Numbered from the stretch's first letter, positions 17,814-26,587 are shown. The stretch: DNA of 64,000 bases from Mucilaginibacter sp. OK098 (GCF_900142915.1 NZ_FRCM01000008.1:248001-312000); one strand, 5' to 3'. Notes: a model not told the origin generated them from the letters alone. Translations and numbers: made by a program.

Positions 17814-18362
17814 GCCTATCCGCGGGATCCATTGATTTTCGGGGATCTTATTTTCATTTCCAATTTTCCTGGCTAAGGTAAACAGATAATCGCTTAACCT
17901 GTTTAAATAAATATTCACTTTTTCGTCCACTGTACTTTCTTCGGCCAGGTGCACAGTAATTCTTTCCGCCCTGCGGCAAACGCAACGTGCTATGTGGCAA
18001 TAAGATATTGTACTGCTTCCACCCGGCAAAATAAAATGACGCAGTTCCGGCAATTGTTCATTCATAGCATCCATTTCCTGTTCAAGCAATTCAATGTCAG
18101 CAAGGTGAAGATCAGGTATTACCATCCGTGATTTTTCAGGATCAGCAGCCAGTGACGATCCGATAGTAAACAGCCTGTCTTGTATTTGTTTCAAGATCTC
18201 TTTATCATGCGGCGTAATATCCTGGTCGCTTATCAGCCCAATGTATGAATTAAGTTCGTCAACAGTTCCATAACTTTCAATCCTGATATGGTGCTTAGCT
18301 ACCCGCGTACCGCCAATTAACGATGTAAGGCCTTTATCGCCTGTTTTTGTATAGATCTTCAT
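17808..18362 (-). CDS. Cob(I)yrinic acid a,c-diamide adenosyltransferase, PduO type
   Basis: A 184-residue cytosolic enzyme that transfers the adenosyl group of ATP to cob(I)alamin to make coenzyme B12. The N-terminal P-loop-like signature KIYTKTGDKGLTSLIGGTRV, VDELNSYIG, the RLFTIGSSLA region, FILPGGS and the Arg-rich CHIARCVCRRAERI are the standard PduO/MMAB motifs. The final residues GS and the stop codon are shared with a heptamer repeat arm. No other cobalamin gene is nearby; the enzyme probably serves B12-dependent enzymes elsewhere. Confidence 0.94.
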   Translation of the reverse strand: MKIYTKTGDKGLTSLIGGTRVAKHHIRIESYGTVDELNSYIGLISDQDITPHDKEILKQIQDRLFTIGSSLAADPEKSRMVIPDLHLADIELLEQEMDAMNEQLPELRHFILPGGSSTISYCHIARCVCRRAERITVHLAEESTVDEKVNIYLNRLSDYLFTLARKIGNENKIPENQWIPRIGS

Positions 18363-18416
18363 TTTGATTTCGGAGTTCGGCTGTTCGATTTCGAATTTAG
18401 GGTTTTGATTTGGAAT
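18363..18416. repeat. Repeat arm, TTTCGGAGTTCGG family, in a 5' leader
   Basis: GATTTCGGAGTTCGGCTG, TTCGATTTCG and GATTTGG follow each other directly upstream of the adenosyltransferase start codon. Read in the direction of that gene it is C-rich, like the leader repeat before gmhA. Confidence 0.5.
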
Positions 18417-18562
18417 GTTGCTGTTTTAAACGTAAAACTTTACAAAAGTTCTATAATAGAAACACTACCGGGAATTAAACGTTATATAAATTATATCATC
18501 AAATTTGATGTTGATTTTTGAATATCTCCATTTTGATTATAATCTTTGAAAAACAAATCATC

Positions 18563-19552
18563 GTGAAAAAACCCCTGATCATCATACCCTTCTTTTTAAT
18601 AGCTATAATAACATTATCAAGCCTTAAATGTGGCAATACAACTGATAAAGCTTCAACAAATAACAATCAGCCCCATAAAACGGCTATAACAAGTTTTTTA
18701 AGCGAATCGCAATTTAATGCTTTATTCCCTCAGCGCAATAAGTTCTATACCTATGCAGCATTTGTAAAGGCCTTAAAAGAAATCAGTTTGGTTTCAGTTA
18801 AAATAACCAGGCGCGGCGTTTCAATCTATCAATTTATCCGTACAGATAAAAGTACCGGCAAAGCAGACGTTATCCGCCAGGATGAGGACTGGAACGAGGG
18901 CTGGGCCAAAAAGAAGCCAGATAGCAGCTATATAATTGACTACGGAAATTTTTGCGTCGAAAAAGATCTGCAAACCAACAAAAAAGAGCTGGCCGCCTTT
19001 TTTGCAAATATTGCTCACGAAACCCGTCATGGTGAAAATGGTAAATATAATGATGGCTTAATGTTTATACATGAAAGCAATACATCGTTACCTTATATAG
19101 CTGATAATGACACCTACCCTGCTGCACCAGGTAAAAAATACTATGGCCGCGGTCCATTACAGTTAAGCTACAATGGCAATTATGGTTATGCTTCCGATTG
19201 TATTTTTGGCGATAAAAAGATCCTGCTGAACAATCCCGACCTGGTTGAAACCGATCCTGTAGTTGCTTTTAAAACGGCTATTTATTTTTGGATGACCCCG
19301 CAAACCGCCAAACCATCGGCACATGATGTTATGATAGGCAAATGGCAGCCTAATGCCGCCGATAAAGCTGCAAACCGCACACCCGGCTTTGGTATGACCA
19401 TTAATATTATAAACGGCGAGGTTGAGTGTAATAAAGGTGAAAACATGTTCAGCATGAATGACAGGATTGGCTTTTACCAATACTTTTTAAAGATCTTTAG
19501 CATTACTGATGCAAATTGTGCCTGCTCATGCGGGAGGATGAAAGCGTATTAG
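18563..19552 (+). CDS. GH19-like chitinase, secreted
   Basis: About 329 residues from the GTG at 18563, which opens on [20 protein letters not shown], a signal peptide followed by KCGN (possible but non-canonical lipobox). An in-frame TTG at 18518 would add 15 unlikely residues. The catalytic block NIAHETRHG (proposed acid Glu near residue 153), [31 protein letters not shown] and [15 protein letters not shown] are the conserved GH19 segments. It would cleave beta-1,4-GlcNAc polymers, or possibly peptidoglycan, outside the cytoplasm. It is a single gene ended by a strong terminator. Confidence 0.85.
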   Translation: MKKPLIIIPFFLIAIITLSSLKCGNTTDKASTNNNQPHKTAITSFLSESQFNALFPQRNKFYTYAAFVKALKEISLVSVKITRRGVSIYQFIRTDKSTGKADVIRQDEDWNEGWAKKKPDSSYIIDYGNFCVEKDLQTNKKELAAFFANIAHETRHGENGKYNDGLMFIHESNTSLPYIADNDTYPAAPGKKYYGRGPLQLSYNGNYGYASDCIFGDKKILLNNPDLVETDPVVAFKTAIYFWMTPQTAKPSAHDVMIGKWQPNAADKAANRTPGFGMTINIINGEVECNKGENMFSMNDRIGFYQYFLKIFSITDANCACSCGRMKAY

Positions 19553-19557
19553 CAAAA

Positions 19558-19596
19558 ATACTCCTGGTAACACAAGGCTGCCAGGAGTATCTTTTT
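19558..19596 (+). terminator. Rho-independent terminator after the GH19 gene
   Basis: ATACTCCTGG and CCAGGAGTAT form a perfect 10-bp stem with a 13-nt loop, followed by CTTTTTA. Confidence 0.9.
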
Positions 19597-19652
19597 AAAA
19601 ATTACGAATATTGAAATATTAAACCGTTAAAGGCAACTACAAATATTTGTAA

Positions 19653-21194
19653 TTAATTATTCAGCTTGATCATATCCATGGTTAGCTTCTTATCTTTCTT
19701 AAAGTAGTTTACCTGCAGTACATGATTAGTTTTGGCCCTAAGTAAACGCGAAAAGGTTGCTTTTTCATTTTTAACAGGGATCTTATCAATAGTTAGCTTA
19801 CCATTATTGTACTTTATTTGTCCGAAATTTTTAGTTTTTTTGGCGTCGGCATCAAGTCTGTCATAATCAACAAAACTAAAAGTAATGTTAGCATTATCTT
19901 CACTTTTTAAAGTGTACATATAATCCATCCAGCCCAATGCATTTGCAACGGTACCTAAAAGATAAGGGGATAAAAGGCCCAGGTAAGAAGGAAATAAAGG
20001 AGTGGTGCCCTTAGCTTTAGGTATTTCCTTGGCTTGTAATATATTTCCATCCAAATCATATTCCAAGACCAACATATTTTCTAATTGTAATTTTACAGGA
20101 CCACTCTCACTGGAACCTAATAATGACATTGCTATCCCACCGGCATCCACAGCCTTTTTAAATTTTTCGGCTATTACCAGGTTTGAGTTTCTATTGGTTC
20201 TAACAACATCATGTATATATAGATAATACCCATCTTTTAGCTTATGGTCTTCAATCGGTAAATATTTACCTAATGTTTCCTCAAAAGTTTTAAAATTACT
20301 TTTCAAAAGCTTTCCGGTTTTATCAAATTCTAAAAAGGCCATGCCGTCCGGGGCCTTGGTAAATGTTTTTGTAGTTTTATAATTCAATCCTATAACTATA
20401 ACTTTTCCGTCTTCAAAAATAGCATTAATGGGCACCACATGGTTATCATCAAACTCTGTTGACACATCAAATAACTGATCTCCGGTTTTTGTGTTGTTTG
20501 CTAATATCGTATGCTGCGTTTTAGCATTGTACATTCCTTTTTCAACACGGGCTACGGCTGTTAAAATCATTTCATCATTCCCGTTTAAAAATGTCGGTAT
20601 CATAAATTTCGACTTACCTTCCGGCTGGTATGTTTGCTGCCATGTTTTTTGAGAATTTCCATTAGCATAGCTTACAATAAAAGCATCATTAGGGTCATTA
20701 AAAGTATAATCAACAAAGCCATTATTGTTTACAATGTTTATATCGGGATTAACCATTTGCCGATAAATATGATATTTAGAATTACTGTTGGGCTTATAAT
20801 TAATTTTCAAAATGTTTGATGCTACTTCCTTAGCTTCCTGGTCGTAAACCTTTAATTCGAATGTCCGGTTTTTATCGTCATAAAATTTAAAGCAAAAGTT
20901 ATTTCCATCGTAACCGCTGCCTACCAATTCCCAATCTTTGGGCCCTGTAATTTCTTTTGTACCCAGGTCATTTAAATTTTCATCCAATAAATTTAGCTTG
21001 TAAATGACGTTTTTTTTATCTGCCTTGTCAAATTCATAAAAGCTGAAGTAGCCTTTTACAACATTGTTTTTGGTAATGGCTCCAATGTTACGGACAGTCA
21101 CATTTTTCACCTCATTAAAGGCTTTTGTAGCGTTTTGTGTAAATCCCTTTAAACTTAAAAGGGCGAAAAAAATAATTAGTAGTTTAAATTTCAT
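19653..21194 (-). CDS. Secreted protein of unknown function (DUF6770-like)
   Basis: A 513-residue protein with a signal peptide ending GFTQ. The body is beta-rich with repeated charged strands, such as NVVKGYFSFYEFDKADKKN and ELVGSGYDGNNFCFKFYDD, as expected for a periplasmic or surface beta-propeller-like protein. I connect it with DUF6770 only from general resemblance. It ends 26 bp before the start of nothing obvious and lies just downstream of the M48 protease gene (25-bp gap), so the two are probably cotranscribed. No catalytic motif is visible. Confidence 0.6.
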   Translation of the reverse strand: MKFKLLIIFFALLSLKGFTQNATKAFNEVKNVTVRNIGAITKNNVVKGYFSFYEFDKADKKNVIYKLNLLDENLNDLGTKEITGPKDWELVGSGYDGNNFCFKFYDDKNRTFELKVYDQEAKEVASNILKINYKPNSNSKYHIYRQMVNPDINIVNNNGFVDYTFNDPNDAFIVSYANGNSQKTWQQTYQPEGKSKFMIPTFLNGNDEMILTAVARVEKGMYNAKTQHTILANNTKTGDQLFDVSTEFDDNHVVPINAIFEDGKVIVIGLNYKTTKTFTKAPDGMAFLEFDKTGKLLKSNFKTFEETLGKYLPIEDHKLKDGYYLYIHDVVRTNRNSNLVIAEKFKKAVDAGGIAMSLLGSSESGPVKLQLENMLVLEYDLDGNILQAKEIPKAKGTTPLFPSYLGLLSPYLLGTVANALGWMDYMYTLKSEDNANITFSFVDYDRLDADAKKTKNFGQIKYNNGKLTIDKIPVKNEKATFSRLLRAKTNHVLQVNYFKKDKKLTMDMIKLNN

Positions 21195-21219
21195 AATGGA
21201 TTAGGGAGTTGGACTTTTG

Positions 21220-22542
21220 TTAGTTTTTAGAAATTGTGATTAAAAGTTTATTATTTTGATAATAGGTGTTTGTAATGTCATTCAAATTTTCCAGGCTTAT
21301 GCTATCAAGCAATTTAAGCAGCACGGCATATTCATCATTATCGTTATTTGAAACATACTGACTATTAACCACTTCGTGCAGGTTATGAGCTTTATAATGT
21401 TTACCTAAAGATAGCATTGTACTATAGGTTGCTGTTTTTATATAGGCATTTGATGAAAAAATGCTATTATTTTGAATAAGCTGGTATAAATACAGGCCCA
21501 GGTTATCCATATCTTTTGAGCATTCAGCCTCATCAAAAAGGGCTACTTTTTTTACCTGTGCTAATTTTTGTTTATTCCCAACCCAAAAGTCGTTGCCTGG
21601 TTTAGGCTTATGGTTAAAAAAGAATTCCATAGCAATTTTTCTTTTTGCACAATCAGGATGAGTTTTTAAAGAATCCGTTATTTCTTTTTTTCCTGCCGCC
21701 CCGAAACTCATTTTCTTTTCATGCTTTAGCCAGTTTTCATCCAACCCTATTCTCTCCCGCTCAAAAAAAGCATGTATCGTACAGGTAGTTGCTTTGATTT
21801 CAGCTGAATCTAAAAGGTTAAAAATTCCGGGTACTGTTTTAGCGCCATAGCTTGTATTACAAAACAAAAGCATACCTAAAGAATCTGCAGCATTTTCCTG
21901 GGAGCGGCCATGCTTTCTGCGGTCAAAAACATCGCTTACCAGCAGATTTTCCAATTGCTTTTTAGTATTATATTGTTGTTTTTCTATATGCTTAACCTGT
22001 GCCAAAAACTCAGGAGAATTATATTTTTCTAACTGCCTTACCAGTGCGGTGTTTACATGCTTAAGCAAAACATGCCCTAGTTCATGACAAAAAACCATTG
22101 CTAACTGGCTTTCATTTTCCATAAGCCCAATCAAACCTAAGTTGCATACAACGGTGCCATCTTCATAACTGTAAGCATTAACGTTTGAGGTACGATCTAC
22201 AAAAAAGTGAAACCTGTTTTTATCCAATGAATTTTTCTCAAGGATATGATTGAATATTGAAGTTAAATATGGATAGGCTACGGTATCAAACAAAAAACCT
22301 TTTTCATTTAACCTTTTTATTAATTCTGTATTTTTTTCATTAATAAATTCTCGATAAGGTTTTTGTATTTTTTTGTTTAAAAGCGCTGTATTTTCTTCGT
22401 TGGTCTTTTGCAAAAAACCTGTATATGCATCAATATTTTTATACGCATAATTGTTATTTTGTGCTGACGTATTAAGCCTAAAGCTCAATAGCAATAAAAG
22501 GGAAAGAAGGATGTGAAAACAGTTAGGATATTTTGTTAGCAT
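21220..22542 (-). CDS. Secreted M48-family metallopeptidase
   Basis: About 440 residues. The ATG at 22542 is chosen over an in-frame TTG two codons upstream. A signal peptide (LLSLLLLLSFRLNTSAQ) precedes a zinc-protease domain with VFCHELGHVLLKH (HExxH, near residue 150) and a downstream ENAADSLGM, which supplies the third ligand in the ExxxD manner of Ste24/HtpX. There are no multiple membrane helices, so it is of the soluble periplasmic BepA/Oma1-like kind. It probably works in envelope protein quality control. It is followed by the unknown secreted gene in the same direction. Confidence 0.87.
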   Translation of the reverse strand: MLTKYPNCFHILLSLLLLLSFRLNTSAQNNNYAYKNIDAYTGFLQKTNEENTALLNKKIQKPYREFINEKNTELIKRLNEKGFLFDTVAYPYLTSIFNHILEKNSLDKNRFHFFVDRTSNVNAYSYEDGTVVCNLGLIGLMENESQLAMVFCHELGHVLLKHVNTALVRQLEKYNSPEFLAQVKHIEKQQYNTKKQLENLLVSDVFDRRKHGRSQENAADSLGMLLFCNTSYGAKTVPGIFNLLDSAEIKATTCTIHAFFERERIGLDENWLKHEKKMSFGAAGKKEITDSLKTHPDCAKRKIAMEFFFNHKPKPGNDFWVGNKQKLAQVKKVALFDEAECSKDMDNLGLYLYQLIQNNSIFSSNAYIKTATYSTMLSLGKHYKAHNLHEVVNSQYVSNNDNDEYAVLLKLLDSISLENLNDITNTYYQNNKLLITISKN

Positions 22543-22586
22543 AAGCAATGAAGAACTTATGAATATGTGTATTCTTCATTTGCTAA

Positions 22587-22594
22587 CAAAAATA
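22587..22594 (-). promoter_or_regulatory. -7 promoter element of the M48 gene
   Basis: The minus strand reads TATTTTTG, an exact TAnnTTTG match, about 45 nt upstream of the ATG. Confidence 0.5.
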
Positions 22595-22712
22595 TCTTAT
22601 TCTTTAAACTTTGCAATAGTTTTAATATTTAAAATTCAATAACCTTTAAATCTCTTCTGATTGATTTGTCGATAGGTGGTAAACTAATAGTGCTGAATGA
22701 TAATTAAATACC

Positions 22713-22743
22713 TTTGAAATTCAACGGGTAAATTTTATACTTG
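22713..22743 (+). promoter_or_regulatory. Bacteroidota promoter upstream of the 205-residue gene
   Basis: TTTG at 22713-22716 and TATACTTG at 22736-22743 (7 of 8 to TAnnTTTG) are separated by 19 bp, the standard spacing. The expected transcript start near 22750 leaves a 40-nt leader to the TTG start at 22791. Confidence 0.65.
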
Positions 22744-22790
22744 TAATAGCGAACAATAGCGACCGGGTTTTAACATTAAACTATAACATA

Positions 22791-23408
22791 TTGAACTACC
22801 CCTTTGATACCACCGGACTCTGCTCCGAAGAAATTGACAGGTTTCATGATGCCTACCAGGCCCTCAGAGCAAAATTCCATATAGAATTTACCGGTGAGAT
22901 TGATTTCCACCTGGAACAATTTGAAGTATTTAAGCACTCTCTTGATGTTAAGGTAAGGGACTCCTATGTAATAAAACATCAAAATAATGATAGCTACGTG
23001 CTTTTTGTAGAAAATCAGTTAAGAAATTTGGGCAAAGGCCACATCAGCGGAACTTGCGAGTACCAAACCTGGGCGTTAGCTTATTTAAAGCACGATTTTG
23101 GCCGCATATTAATAAGGCGGGAGACCCTTGCCGATAAAATAATTGAGCTGATCCATCCCGTTGAACTTGATTTTGCAGAAGATAAAGCCTTTAGCGATAC
23201 ATTTTATGTATTGATTAATGACCATGAAAAAGCTATTACGGGGATAAATCGCAATTTTCGCAATGTAGTGATGGATGTTCGGGATGATGATTTTGTAATA
23301 GAGATAGTGGAGCATACCCTTATTATTGGCAACCACAAACCCGTGTCGCCTGAAAAAGCTATCTATATGGCCGAATTTGTAGCAAGGCTGTGCTCAACCT
23401 GCGATTAG
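22791..23408 (+). CDS. Uncharacterised cytosolic protein, TTG start
   Basis: A 205-residue protein that I do not recognise. It has no signal peptide or membrane segment and is rich in acidic and aromatic residues. It is probably alpha/beta, with a central YVLFVENQLRNLGKGHISGTCEY and a segment FSDTFYVLINDHEKAITGINRNF near residue 135. The only plausible start is TTG at 22791, supported by a well-spaced promoter upstream. It stands next to the double-glycine-leader peptide gene 97 bp downstream, with an inverted repeat between them, so a shared role is possible but unproven. Confidence 0.7.
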   Translation: MNYPFDTTGLCSEEIDRFHDAYQALRAKFHIEFTGEIDFHLEQFEVFKHSLDVKVRDSYVIKHQNNDSYVLFVENQLRNLGKGHISGTCEYQTWALAYLKHDFGRILIRRETLADKIIELIHPVELDFAEDKAFSDTFYVLINDHEKAITGINRNFRNVVMDVRDDDFVIEIVEHTLIIGNHKPVSPEKAIYMAEFVARLCSTCD

Positions 23409-23429
23409 CTTTATTAAAATAATTAAAAA

Positions 23430-23450
23430 ATCAGATTATATATTTCTGAT
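23430..23450. other. Small inverted repeat between the 205-residue gene and the peptide gene
   Basis: ATCAGA and TCTGAT enclose a 9-nt AT-rich loop, followed by a T-rich stretch. It could be a weak terminator or part of the leader of the peptide gene. Confidence 0.35.
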
Positions 23451-23505
23451 ATGTTTTATTATTTTAGAACCCGAACCTTACGCTTAATAAAACCCATACC
23501 AAACA

Positions 23506-23688
23506 ATGAAAAAATTAACCAGAGAACAACTAAGAAATGTTACAGGCGGTTTACAGGACCCGCCGACAGGATGCTTTTGTTTTACTCCTGAAGAGGGACC
23601 CGGAGGTGGATTAGATCCGATTTCTTGTTCCCTTGGCCTTAATCCCGAACTGTATTGCCCTGCCAGCCAGCTTTTAGGATGCTGCTAA
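23506..23688 (+). CDS. Double-glycine-leader Cys-rich peptide (bacteriocin/RiPP-type precursor)
   Basis: A 60-residue peptide. MKKLTREQLRNVTGG is a typical double-glycine leader of Bacteroidota, with cleavage predicted after Gly15. The 45-residue core is rich in Gly and Pro and has six Cys (positions 23, 25, 41, 51, 59 and 60), including CxC and a C-terminal CC. Family knowledge says such leaders are cut and exported by C39-peptidase ABC transporters. None is encoded in this window, nor is a radical-SAM, LanM or grasp enzyme, so the precursor is an orphan. A stable hairpin follows the gene. It could be a toxin, a signal or a disulfide-bonded peptide. Confidence 0.75.
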   Translation: MKKLTREQLRNVTGGLQDPPTGCFCFTPEEGPGGGLDPISCSLGLNPELYCPASQLLGCC

Positions 23689-23702
23689 GGTAAACCAACA
23701 CA

Positions 23703-23735
23703 AGCTTTGTCAGCCTTTAAAAAGTTGACAAAGCT
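23703..23735. terminator. Hairpin after the peptide gene
   Basis: AGCTTTGTCA and TGACAAAGCT form a perfect 10-bp stem with a 13-nt loop. The T tract is missing, so it may stabilise the short mRNA rather than terminate it. Confidence 0.5.
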
Positions 23736-23793
23736 AAATTACTTCGGCAGAATGGTATTAAGATTGGTGTACAACCAGTGGGCTAAATAAATT

Positions 23794-24558
23794 CTATTTA
23801 ACGTTGCCTTCTTTGGCAGGCACTTCAACAAATTCTTTTAACACCGGGCTATTTCTGTCAACCTTTTGGATATTGGGATTGGCATAATCGTTTTCTACCA
23901 ATCCATCACGCATCCGTACAATGCGGTGCGCATGCAGGGCAATATCTTCTTCGTGTGTTACCAGTATAATAGTATTGCCCCTGGCGTGGATATCTTCAAC
24001 CAGTCCCATTATTTCAATTGATGTTTTGGTATCAAGATTACCGGTAGGCTCATCGGCTAATATAATTGATGGGTTATTGATTAGCGCACGAGCTACGGCT
24101 ACACGCTGACGCTGGCCGCCTGATAGCTCATTGGGCTTATGATCCATACGATTACCTAAACCTACATTCTCTAAACTCTTCTTTGCGCGGGCCTGCCTGT
24201 TTTCTTTATTAATACCGGCATAAACCAGCGGAAGGGCCACATTATCTAAGGCAGTATTACGTGGCAGCAGATTAAACGTTTGAAATACAAAACCTATCTC
24301 TGTATTTCTAACTTCGGCCAGCTCATTATCTGTCATGTGACTTACGTCAATGCCATTTAAAATATACTCGCCTTTGGTAGGGGTGTCAAGGCATCCAAGA
24401 ATATTCATCAGCGTTGATTTGCCCGAACCTGAAGGCCCCATCAATGCAACAAATTCTCCCTTTTTAATAGTCAGCGTAACAGATTTCAGGGCATGAATTA
24501 TTTCAGTGCCAATAACATATTTACGTCCGATATCTTTAAGGGTGATAAGTGGTTCCAT
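23794..24558 (-). CDS. ABC transporter ATP-binding protein, LolD/MacB type
   Basis: A 254-residue ATPase. Walker [11 protein letters not shown]-loop [18 protein letters not shown], signature [15 protein letters not shown], Walker [13 protein letters not shown] and the switch His in LVTHEED are all intact. The spacing [13 protein letters not shown] is typical of the LolD/MacB/FtsE branch, which powers FtsX-like permeases. No permease gene is adjacent; the permease at 13637-14884 is of the right class. Upstream is a heptamer repeat spacer, then gatC in the same direction. Confidence 0.93.
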   Translation of the reverse strand: MEPLITLKDIGRKYVIGTEIIHALKSVTLTIKKGEFVALMGPSGSGKSTLMNILGCLDTPTKGEYILNGIDVSHMTDNELAEVRNTEIGFVFQTFNLLPRNTALDNVALPLVYAGINKENRQARAKKSLENVGLGNRMDHKPNELSGGQRQRVAVARALINNPSIILADEPTGNLDTKTSIEIMGLVEDIHARGNTIILVTHEEDIALHAHRIVRMRDGLVENDYANPNIQKVDRNSPVLKEFVEVPAKEGNVK

Positions 24559-24606
24559 ACTTTTTTTTGATTTGACTGTAGTGGGGTATGTTTTGTTACA
24601 GGTAGA

Positions 24607-24740
24607 AGTCAGAAAAGTCGGAAAGTCCGGAAGTCCGAAAGATTATTTGATCATCTTATTACTCAACATTTAATTTTTCGTCTTTCGGACTTCCGGACTT
24701 TACTGACTTTCGGTCTTCCCTTCTTACTGACTCTCAGACT
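24607..24740. repeat. Inverted AGTCCGGA-family arms reaching into gatC
   Basis: Arm 1 at 24607-24642 (AGTC at 8-9 bp steps: AGTCGGAA AGTCCGGA AGTCCGAA) is matched by arm 2 from 24681 (TCTTTCGGACTTCCGGACTTT, then further ACTGACTTTCGG steps). Arm 2 continues into the end of gatC, whose last residues KSESQ are encoded by AAGTCTGAGAGTCAG. The loop is about 38 nt. Confidence 0.8.
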
Positions 24741-25029
24741 TCAAATCTATCACCTTAGCCACTAAAAAATAATCATCGTCATGTTTAGGAGCATTTTGTA
24801 AAGCTTCCTGGTGGGTTACCTGCTGCTTAACTATATCCTCTCTTAAAACATTTACTTCATTGGTCATATAAACAAGCGGTTCAATGCCCGAAGTATCAAT
24901 TTCATTAAGCTTAGCCATAAAATCAAGGATCTTGCTCATATCCTTTATCATTTCCTGCTTTTCGTCGCCACTAAGCTCCAAACGGGCAAGGTGTGCTATT
25001 TTATCAACTGTTTCCTGGTCGATGGTCAT
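24724..25029 (-). CDS. gatC: Aspartyl/glutamyl-tRNA(Asn/Gln) amidotransferase subunit C
   Basis: A 101-residue subunit that belts GatA and GatB together in the transamidation route to Gln-tRNA(Gln) or Asn-tRNA(Asn). The start MTIDQETVDKIAHLARLELS, a middle ILDFMAKLNEIDTSGIEPL and VLREDIV are family hallmarks. Its start overlaps the end of plsC by 4 bp (ATGA), so the two are translationally linked. The C-terminal residues are part of a repeat arm, and GatC tails vary, so function is unlikely to suffer. gatA and gatB are not in the window. Confidence 0.93.
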   Translation of the reverse strand: MTIDQETVDKIAHLARLELSGDEKQEMIKDMSKILDFMAKLNEIDTSGIEPLVYMTNEVNVLREDIVKQQVTHQEALQNAPKHDDDYFLVAKVIDLKSESQ

Positions 25030-25763
25030 GCTGTTTGCAATTTTTGTTTAATAATTTCGTGAACCTCATCCCGCAGTGTATCGGCGTCATCTATAGTTAA
25101 ATGGGCCGTTTCAATAGGTTTGTGTACAAATATATCACAAATGCCCGGCCTGCTGCCATATTTACTCCCTGTATCCCATAAAACTTTCCAGGTATTAGGT
25201 GCTGATATGGGGATGATAGGTACTTTTAATTCAATAGCCAAACGGAACGCTCCATTTTTAAATGGGTATAAAGTTGGCGGATAATCATCAGGAATAGTTG
25301 CTTCGGGGAAAATAACTACACTCACCCCGTTATTTATTCTTTCGGCTGCGGTTTTAAAAGCCCGGAATGATGACATTTTACTATCCCTGTTCACCGTAAT
25401 ATCTATCGTTCTGAAAAAGAAACCAAGCACCATATTACTCAATAATTCTTCTTTACCAATAAAACAATGATTATTTTTCACAGCCAGGTTAATAGCCGAT
25501 ACATCAAGGTTTGAGGTATGATTGCCACAAATAATATAGGTGCGTTTCCAATCGACCGGCGCTTCATAATCAATATTAAAAAATATGCCCGAAATAAGGG
25601 TGCTGCAAAAAATGATGAACCGCCTGAAACCGTTTATATGCTTATACCGCGATTGTCTGCGCGATAGAAAATATAAAACAGGCCAAACCAATAAAAAAAA
25701 GAAAGCTACACTATACCTGTAAAAATGGGTGTGGATCCTTTTTAAGATGAGTTTCATGGTCAT
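25026..25763 (-). CDS. plsC: 1-acyl-sn-glycerol-3-phosphate acyltransferase, copy 1
   Basis: About 245 residues with N-terminal hydrophobic helices. The acyltransferase motif NHTSNLD (NHxxxxD), the substrate motif FPEATIPDD and VPIIPISAPNTWKVLW identify the PlsC fold, which acylates lysophosphatidic acid at the membrane. The third motif reads FPEA where most members have FPEG. The neighbouring gene at 25823-26560 is a close paralogue, and even the leader CATCAAAAATATAAAAA is shared, so a tandem duplication is likely. The ATG at 25763 or 25757 may start translation. Confidence 0.9.
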   Translation of the reverse strand: MTMKLILKRIHTHFYRYSVAFFFLLVWPVLYFLSRRQSRYKHINGFRRFIIFCSTLISGIFFNIDYEAPVDWKRTYIICGNHTSNLDVSAINLAVKNNHCFIGKEELLSNMVLGFFFRTIDITVNRDSKMSSFRAFKTAAERINNGVSVVIFPEATIPDDYPPTLYPFKNGAFRLAIELKVPIIPISAPNTWKVLWDTGSKYGSRPGICDIFVHKPIETAHLTIDDADTLRDEVHEIIKQKLQTA

Positions 25764-25789
25764 CAAAAATATAAAAAAGTTGAATATTT

Positions 25790-25819
25790 AGAGATTAGAG
25801 GCCAGAGATTGGAGATTAG
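25790..25819. repeat. Single TTAGAGA-family repeat arm between the two plsC genes
   Basis: AGAGATTAGAGGCCAGAGATTGGAGATTAG belongs to the family found as a full hairpin at 39689-39821. No inverted partner lies nearby. Confidence 0.55.
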
Positions 25820-25822
25820 TTT

Positions 25823-26560
25823 TTAAACCCGGCTAATGCGCTTATAAATGATATCATAGATTTCGTCTTTTAATTTATCCACATCATCTTCAGTCAGATG
25901 TGCTGTTTCGATAGGTTTATGAACATGAAACTTACATATGCCGGGGCGTGTGCCATATTTTGTTCCATCGTCCCAAAATTTTTTCCAGGTGTTTGAAGAA
26001 GATACCGGGATAATAGGAATTTTATGATCAATGGCCAGCTTAAACGGGCCGTTTTTAAACTCATGCAGGGTCGGCGGGTAATCATCACTTATTTTCCCTT
26101 CGGGAAAAATAATAAGTGTAATGCCTTCCTGAAGTTTTTCAGCAGCTTTTTTAAAAGCTCTGAATGATGACATTTTACTATCCCGGTTAACCGGGATATC
26201 AACCGAACGAAAAAACAACCCGGTTACCAGTCCATCCTTTAATTCTTCCTTGCCCATGAAACTGCAATTACTGTTTACCAGTACGCACATTGCCGAAATA
26301 TCAAGGTTTGAAGTATGATTGGGGCAAACAATATAGGTTTTGCTCCAATCTATAGGTTGTTCATAATCAAAACGATAAAAAAAGCCGGCAAGCGCCGAAC
26401 TGAAAATTGCCCAGATGCGCCTGAAACGGTTCATATTTCGGTAACGGCTTGATTTACGAGAAAAATAATAGAATAAAGGCCAGAATAAAAAGTAAGATAA
26501 AGCTACACTTAACACATAAATATATACGTGTACTTTCTTTATGATCAATTTCATCGCCAT
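25823..26560 (-). CDS. plsC: 1-acyl-sn-glycerol-3-phosphate acyltransferase, copy 2
   Basis: About 245 residues, clearly homologous to copy 1 over the whole length. It carries NHTSNLD, the canonical FPEGKISDDYPPT and IPIIPVSSSNTWKKFW. Two N-terminal hydrophobic helices anchor it in the inner membrane. It is the upstream member of the operon plsC-plsC-gatC and diverges from trpS over only about 30 bp. Copy 2 keeps the standard third motif and is the better candidate for the main lysophosphatidate acyltransferase; copy 1 may differ in acyl or acceptor preference. Confidence 0.9.
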   Translation of the reverse strand: MAMKLIIKKVHVYIYVLSVALSYFLFWPLFYYFSRKSSRYRNMNRFRRIWAIFSSALAGFFYRFDYEQPIDWSKTYIVCPNHTSNLDISAMCVLVNSNCSFMGKEELKDGLVTGLFFRSVDIPVNRDSKMSSFRAFKKAAEKLQEGITLIIFPEGKISDDYPPTLHEFKNGPFKLAIDHKIPIIPVSSSNTWKKFWDDGTKYGTRPGICKFHVHKPIETAHLTEDDVDKLKDEIYDIIYKRISRV

Positions 26561-26579
26561 CAAAAATATAAAAATTACT

Positions 26580-26587
26580 TACTTTCG
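26580..26587 (+). promoter_or_regulatory. -7 promoter element of trpS
   Basis: TACTTTCG matches TAnnTTTG in 7 of 8 positions and ends only 4 bases before the trpS ATG, so the trpS mRNA may be nearly leaderless. Confidence 0.45.

Noticed and set aside
13637-24558. The MacB-like permease and the LolD-like ATPase as one transporter
   Set aside because: They are of compatible class but 9 kb apart with unrelated genes between; genomes of this phylum carry many such halves, so pairing cannot be claimed.
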